A stretch of DNA of 64,000 nucleotides from Mucilaginibacter aquaedulcis (GTDB lineage: Bacteria; Bacteroidota; Bacteroidia; Sphingobacteriales; Sphingobacteriaceae): assembly GCF_030409325.1 (NCBI RefSeq), contig NZ_JAUFPR010000002.1:1054001-1118000 (forward strand), given 5' to 3'. The notes under the pieces were generated by a model that saw only the letters and a program-made list of their open reading frames with translations, made no database searches and was not told where the DNA came from. A program made the translations under genes and the position numbers. Position 1 is the first letter of the stretch; the number at the start of each line of letters is the position of its first letter. This document shows positions 60,683 to 64,000 of this stretch, piece by piece.

Positions 60683-61834
60683 CTAAGAGAATGATACTTC
60701 CTGATCAACAACCATTTCGGGTTGATAAACTTCTGGTTGTTTTGCTAAAATTGATTCAAAATGAGCCGCGTGAGCGTTTACACTGGCATCGCACGAGTAA
60801 AAGGCTTTTATCTTTTGTTCATTGTTTTTCAGCATATCCCTGCACCGCGTATCTGTTTTATTCACATGAAGCAGGTGGGCGGCTACATCAAGGGCATTTG
60901 AAAAATAGAAGGCATCCTTTCCAAGAACAGCGCGGTTAAACTCATTATCGGCCGAGCAAATAACACTGTTTGATGCCATGGCTTCTAACAAAACCGGCTT
61001 GTTATAGCCTGCCGTATGTTCATGAAAATAAAGATTTGAATAGTACCGCAAACTATCGAGCTCACCAATGTTATCTACCGCTTCGCAAAACATGATATTT
61101 TTATTATGCTGAAACTTAGCCCTCAAATAAATGCCATAATTATTATCGGTATTCCCTACTACTAAAAAGCCGCGCCCGGTGTAGGTCTTAACTACGCCAT
61201 CTAAAATGGTTTCAATATTGTTTTTAACTTGTATCGGAGCTACCAACAGATCATACTGGTGCATCTTAACTTTAAATTTATCAAGTATCGATAAATCGGG
61301 CCGGTCAAATATTTTTACACCATAGTTTATAAAACTTACCTTTTTACGATATGTGCTTTCAATATACTTTTGTGTTTCTGCTGAGTTGGCTATTAAAAAA
61401 TCGCTGTACTTTACAGCCATCTTTTCGGCAAGCTTTAATAATGGCCAAACGGCTTTGGCATGTTTAAACCTTGCTCCTGCAACTTCACTGATATTTGTTG
61501 TAACAATCGTATTTTTTGGCAAAAACCATCCCAACAATGAATTGGTGGTATATCCAAGGTGCAAAACAATATCAAATTTCTTTTTTCTTAATTCTTTAAT
61601 GCAATTAAATTGATATATGAACCTACCGGCTATCCCGAGCTTACCTCCCGCATTATGTTGATGGTTTACAAATACCGATCTCCGGCTTTTTGCCTGATAA
61701 GGACGATCATGCGCGCTGTAAACAACTACTTCATAACCTTTTTTTACCAAACCAGCCGCTAAATGCGCGGCACATTGTTCAGAGGCTCCGTAATAATTCG
61801 GAATTCCCCTGGTTCCAATGATTGCTACACGCAT
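60683..61834 (-). CDS. Glycosyltransferase with DUF1972 N-terminus
   Basis: The 383-residue protein begins VAIIGTRGIPNYYGASEQCAAHLAAGL (residues 3-29), the DUF1972 hallmark seen in glycosyltransferases of exopolysaccharide loci (rhamnosyl- or galactosyl-type). The C-terminal half has the GT4-like segment (GRGFLVVGNTDNNYG, YFHEHTAGYNKPVLLEAMASNSVICSADNEF with the E-rich nucleotide-sugar site). It probably adds a sugar during polysaccharide assembly. It precedes the Wza-like gene in the same transcript. Confidence 0.9.
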   Translation of the reverse strand: MRVAIIGTRGIPNYYGASEQCAAHLAAGLVKKGYEVVVYSAHDRPYQAKSRRSVFVNHQHNAGGKLGIAGRFIYQFNCIKELRKKKFDIVLHLGYTTNSLLGWFLPKNTIVTTNISEVAGARFKHAKAVWPLLKLAEKMAVKYSDFLIANSAETQKYIESTYRKKVSFINYGVKIFDRPDLSILDKFKVKMHQYDLLVAPIQVKNNIETILDGVVKTYTGRGFLVVGNTDNNYGIYLRAKFQHNKNIMFCEAVDNIGELDSLRYYSNLYFHEHTAGYNKPVLLEAMASNSVICSADNEFNRAVLGKDAFYFSNALDVAAHLLHVNKTDTRCRDMLKNNEQKIKAFYSCDASVNAHAAHFESILAKQPEVYQPEMVVDQEVSFS

Positions 61835-62102
61835 AATTTCATATATTTAGTATTTGATTAATTGTTTATCAATTTTTAAAAAAACCGGGGTTATAATTAA
61901 CATCTGTGAATTATACCATGCATAATTATACGTACAAGCAGGTTTAAAAGCTTCATTTTAGGCCTATGTGAACAAAGTGAACAAAAATTTTAAGCGTGAA
62001 TAAAACAAACCGATAAGTAGAGGAATTAACCCCGGGCATTGTATATTTTGAGGAAAAATTTGGCATACCTATATGTTTTAAAACCCCCAAAAATTAACTG
62101 CA

Positions 62103-62768
62103 ATGACTAAAGCATTAAAATTCCTCAAGCGAATTAATATAAAGTCTGTTATTTTCAATTTCAGGTATTTCCCTTTTAAAACCGCTATTAAATTCCCGGT
62201 TTTAATTTCAAACAATGTTTTTTTACATAAAACCAAAGGCAGGGTGATCATTAACGCCCCCATTAAAACCGCGTTGATACAAATTGGCTACGGTGCTATC
62301 GGTATTACCGATTTTAAAAGATCAAGGGCAGTGTGGGAGGTTCATGGTGATATTATTTTTAATGGCCGGGCCTTTATCGCGCATGGGTGTAAAATAAGTG
62401 TGGCCCAAAACGCTGAACTCATTTTTGGTGATGATTTTTACATGAGCACTGAATGCGCCATTGTTGCTGCTAAAAAAATTGAGATAGGCAACCACAGCAT
62501 CATTTCATGGGAATCATTAATAATGGATACCGATTTTCATCATATTGCAGATGAAACCGGTCAGGTATTCAATCATCCTAAGGAAATTATTATTGGCGAT
62601 AGTGTTTGGGTAGGTTGCAAATGCACAATTTTAAAGGGATCGGTAATACCTCAAGGCAGCGTGGTAGCCGCAAACTCAATGGTTACCAAAAAATTAACAG
62701 GCGAAAATTCCATATTTGGCGGAAGCCCGATGCGGGTATTAAAATCAAACATCAAATGGTGGAATTAA
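62103..62768 (+). CDS. Hexapeptide-repeat (left-handed beta-helix) acyltransferase
   Basis: The 221-residue protein has an N-terminal helical part (about 1-45) and imperfect hexapeptide repeats (about 65-215: for example [80 protein letters not shown]). The DFHHI region supplies the catalytic His. The fold is that of polysaccharide O-acetyltransferases. The spacer before it (about 268 nt) has AT-rich sequence without clear signals beyond a TATATTTT box at 62042. Its end overlaps the next gene by 4 nt (convergent). Confidence 0.9.
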   Translation: MTKALKFLKRINIKSVIFNFRYFPFKTAIKFPVLISNNVFLHKTKGRVIINAPIKTALIQIGYGAIGITDFKRSRAVWEVHGDIIFNGRAFIAHGCKISVAQNAELIFGDDFYMSTECAIVAAKKIEIGNHSIISWESLIMDTDFHHIADETGQVFNHPKEIIIGDSVWVGCKCTILKGSVIPQGSVVAANSMVTKKLTGENSIFGGSPMRVLKSNIKWWN

Positions 62769-63310
62769 ATAACAGGCAAAACCGCGTCGCTTAAATCATA
62801 GGTCAGGTTTTCGTTCCTAAAGGCTATTAATTTGGCAGGCACCCCACCTACTACAGTATACGGCTGCACATCACGAGTAACAACCGCACCAGCCGCAACC
62901 ACGGCACCCTTACCTATGGTAACTCCCGGCAAGATCACCGAGCGTGAGCATAACCAGGCATAATCTTCAATAACTACGGGCTGCCCTATTTGAGCAAATT
63001 CGGCACTGTTATAATCGTGGTGCAGTGTCCAGATCATTACCTCATTGCTGATGTTCACGTTACGGCCTATGGTGAGGCCCATGCGCGCATCAAGCAGGGC
63101 ATTATGCCCAACTATGGCACCCTTGTCTATTTTCAGTTTCCAGGGGCTCCGTACCTCAAAACCACGGTACAGGCCAACCTTCCAACTTATTTTTGCCTTT
63201 AAGGCACGCAGTAACAAGATCCTCAGCGTATGAAAAGGCAACCAGCCAATAACACCGCAAACTAAATAAATAATTGAGCCCCTGAGTTTCATGATGCTAT
63301 TTCTGATCAT
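62765..63310 (-). CDS. WcaF/colanic acid O-acetyltransferase-like protein
   Basis: The 181-residue protein has an N-terminal membrane-associated helix ([23 protein letters not shown]) and hexapeptide repeats from about residue 55: [46 protein letters not shown]. The motif TLHHDYNS and later [42 protein letters not shown] match the WcaF/putative colanic acid acetyltransferase family. It likely acetylates the polysaccharide made by this locus. Confidence 0.92.
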   Translation of the reverse strand: MIRNSIMKLRGSIIYLVCGVIGWLPFHTLRILLLRALKAKISWKVGLYRGFEVRSPWKLKIDKGAIVGHNALLDARMGLTIGRNVNISNEVMIWTLHHDYNSAEFAQIGQPVVIEDYAWLCSRSVILPGVTIGKGAVVAAGAVVTRDVQPYTVVGGVPAKLIAFRNENLTYDLSDAVLPVI

Positions 63311-63345
63311 TATAATAGTTTATAAAGTGTTTTATTGTCATAGGC

Positions 63346-64000
63346 TTATATCGTTACTTCTTCAGCATAAAACTCACCACGTTTTTTTAGCACCCGGCCA
63401 GGTACCCCGGCAATTATAGAATGCGGCATTACAGATTTGGTTACAATGCTGCCTGCGGCAATTACACAGCCGCGGCCAATGGTTACCCCTGCCAGTATGG
63501 TTACTCCGGCGCCTATCCAGCAGTTATCGTCAATAAAAACGCCGTTACGGGTTACGCCCTGATCTTTAATGTTGAGACTAAAATCAGAGAAATTATGATT
63601 TTCAGAAAATATCTTAACACCGGGGCCAATGATCACGTTATCCCCAATTTCAATACCACCCTGGCCGCCCAGATAGGTACCGGCATTAATACCGCTGTTG
63701 TTACCAATGATGATCCCTTTACCCTTTTGCGCTATTACCCCGGTACAGATAAGCGTACAGTTGCGGGCTATCGAAACGTTGTTTTTGATGATTATCCCTT
63801 CAGATGATAAGGCGTTGATATACACATTATCTTCAATGATGAGGTTTTTGCCTGCCGATATAAGGTATCGGTGATTTATACTCACATGCGAGCCTATAAA
63901 AACCAAACCGCTTGATTGTTTAAACCATATCCGTTTAAAGGCACCGCGAGATAATTGAGTGCCCCTCGCCCATAAAATAACCGACAGCTCCCTGAAACTA
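63346..64000 (-). CDS. Hexapeptide-repeat acyltransferase, N-terminus beyond right edge
   Basis: The frame is open from the stop at 63346 to the window edge: upstream of the codon at 63906, in-frame codons for RGAFKRIWFKQSSGLVFIG continue to 64000, so the true start lies outside and the TTG at 63906 should not be used as start. The visible part (about 218 residues) is a hexapeptide left-handed beta-helix: NVYINALSSEGIIIKNNVSIARNCTLICTG, GAGVTILAGVTIGRGCVIAAGSIVTKSVMPHSIIAGVPGRVLKKR. The ENHNFSD motif carries the probable catalytic His. It belongs with the polysaccharide locus. Confidence 0.9.
   Translation of the reverse strand, partial: SFRELSVILWARGTQLSRGAFKRIWFKQSSGLVFIGSHVSINHRYLISAGKNLIIEDNVYINALSSEGIIIKNNVSIARNCTLICTGVIAQKGKGIIIGNNSGINAGTYLGGQGGIEIGDNVIIGPGVKIFSENHNFSDFSLNIKDQGVTRNGVFIDDNCWIGAGVTILAGVTIGRGCVIAAGSIVTKSVMPHSIIAGVPGRVLKKRGEFYAEEVTI

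Noticed and set aside
63346..63906. Complete acyltransferase starting at TTG 63906
   Set aside because: The frame is open to the window edge and the upstream residues fit the family, so the gene is partial.

Overview
The window looks like ordinary chromosome from a member of the Bacteroidota, most likely Sphingobacteriaceae (Mucilaginibacter/Pedobacter-like). This assignment is inferred from gene content and style: a DUF1501/DUF1800 pair, a DUF5723 outer-membrane-type protein, a 7TMR-DISM histidine kinase, an NrtR-like regulator, a GxxExxY gene, starts without Shine-Dalgarno motifs, and several promoters with the Bacteroidota -7 box TAnnTTTG. No rRNA, canonical tRNA, CRISPR array, integrase, transposase or phage gene was found.

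Layout. 1-9.8 kb: DUF1800-DUF1501 operon (cut at the left edge), Crp/Fnr regulator, a candidate structured small RNA with its own promoter and terminator (5.38-5.52 kb), an SMP-30-like protein and lysS. 9.9-16.4 kb: ung, an Lrp regulator, a manganese locus (mntR with operator, then an Nramp-universal stress protein fusion), smpB, pcm, and a GxxExxY gene with an odd start flanked by AT-rich repeats. 16.4-30.4 kb: priA, DUF423, two envelope proteins, tsaB, the rpmH-rnpA-yidD cluster, a ChaN-like protein, mscL, rpoN, and a divergent receiver protein/histidine kinase pair. 30.4-40.8 kb: NrtR-like regulator, heterodimeric ABC exporter, GNAT enzyme, a YbbA-YbbP-TesA-like operon and a LacI regulator. 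41-49.8 kb: a repeat-rich secreted protein, a PQQ-type dehydrogenase with a cytochrome c, a three-gene ABC importer of the TrpXYZ-like type, a Nudix enzyme, an SRPBCC protein and riboflavin synthase. 49.8-59.7 kb: TPR protein, a TIM-barrel-like secreted protein and hscA bracketed by two oppositely oriented REP-like hairpins, an UMF1 transporter with an SDR, and a GntR/FCD regulator with an FSR-type MFS transporter that share one operator. 59.8-64 kb: an exopolysaccharide locus (Wza-like exporter, glycosyltransferase, three hexapeptide-repeat acyltransferases) that runs off the right edge.

Most genes are housekeeping or common envelope functions. The signals most worth following are the small RNA at 5.4 kb, the duplicated promoter/operator/start-codon cassette of the FCD/MFS pair, the GxxExxY unit with flanking repeats, the paired REP-like hairpins around 51.5 and 54.7 kb, and the palindrome in the NrtR-like promoter. 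I did not find convincing evidence for a wholly new multi-gene system.
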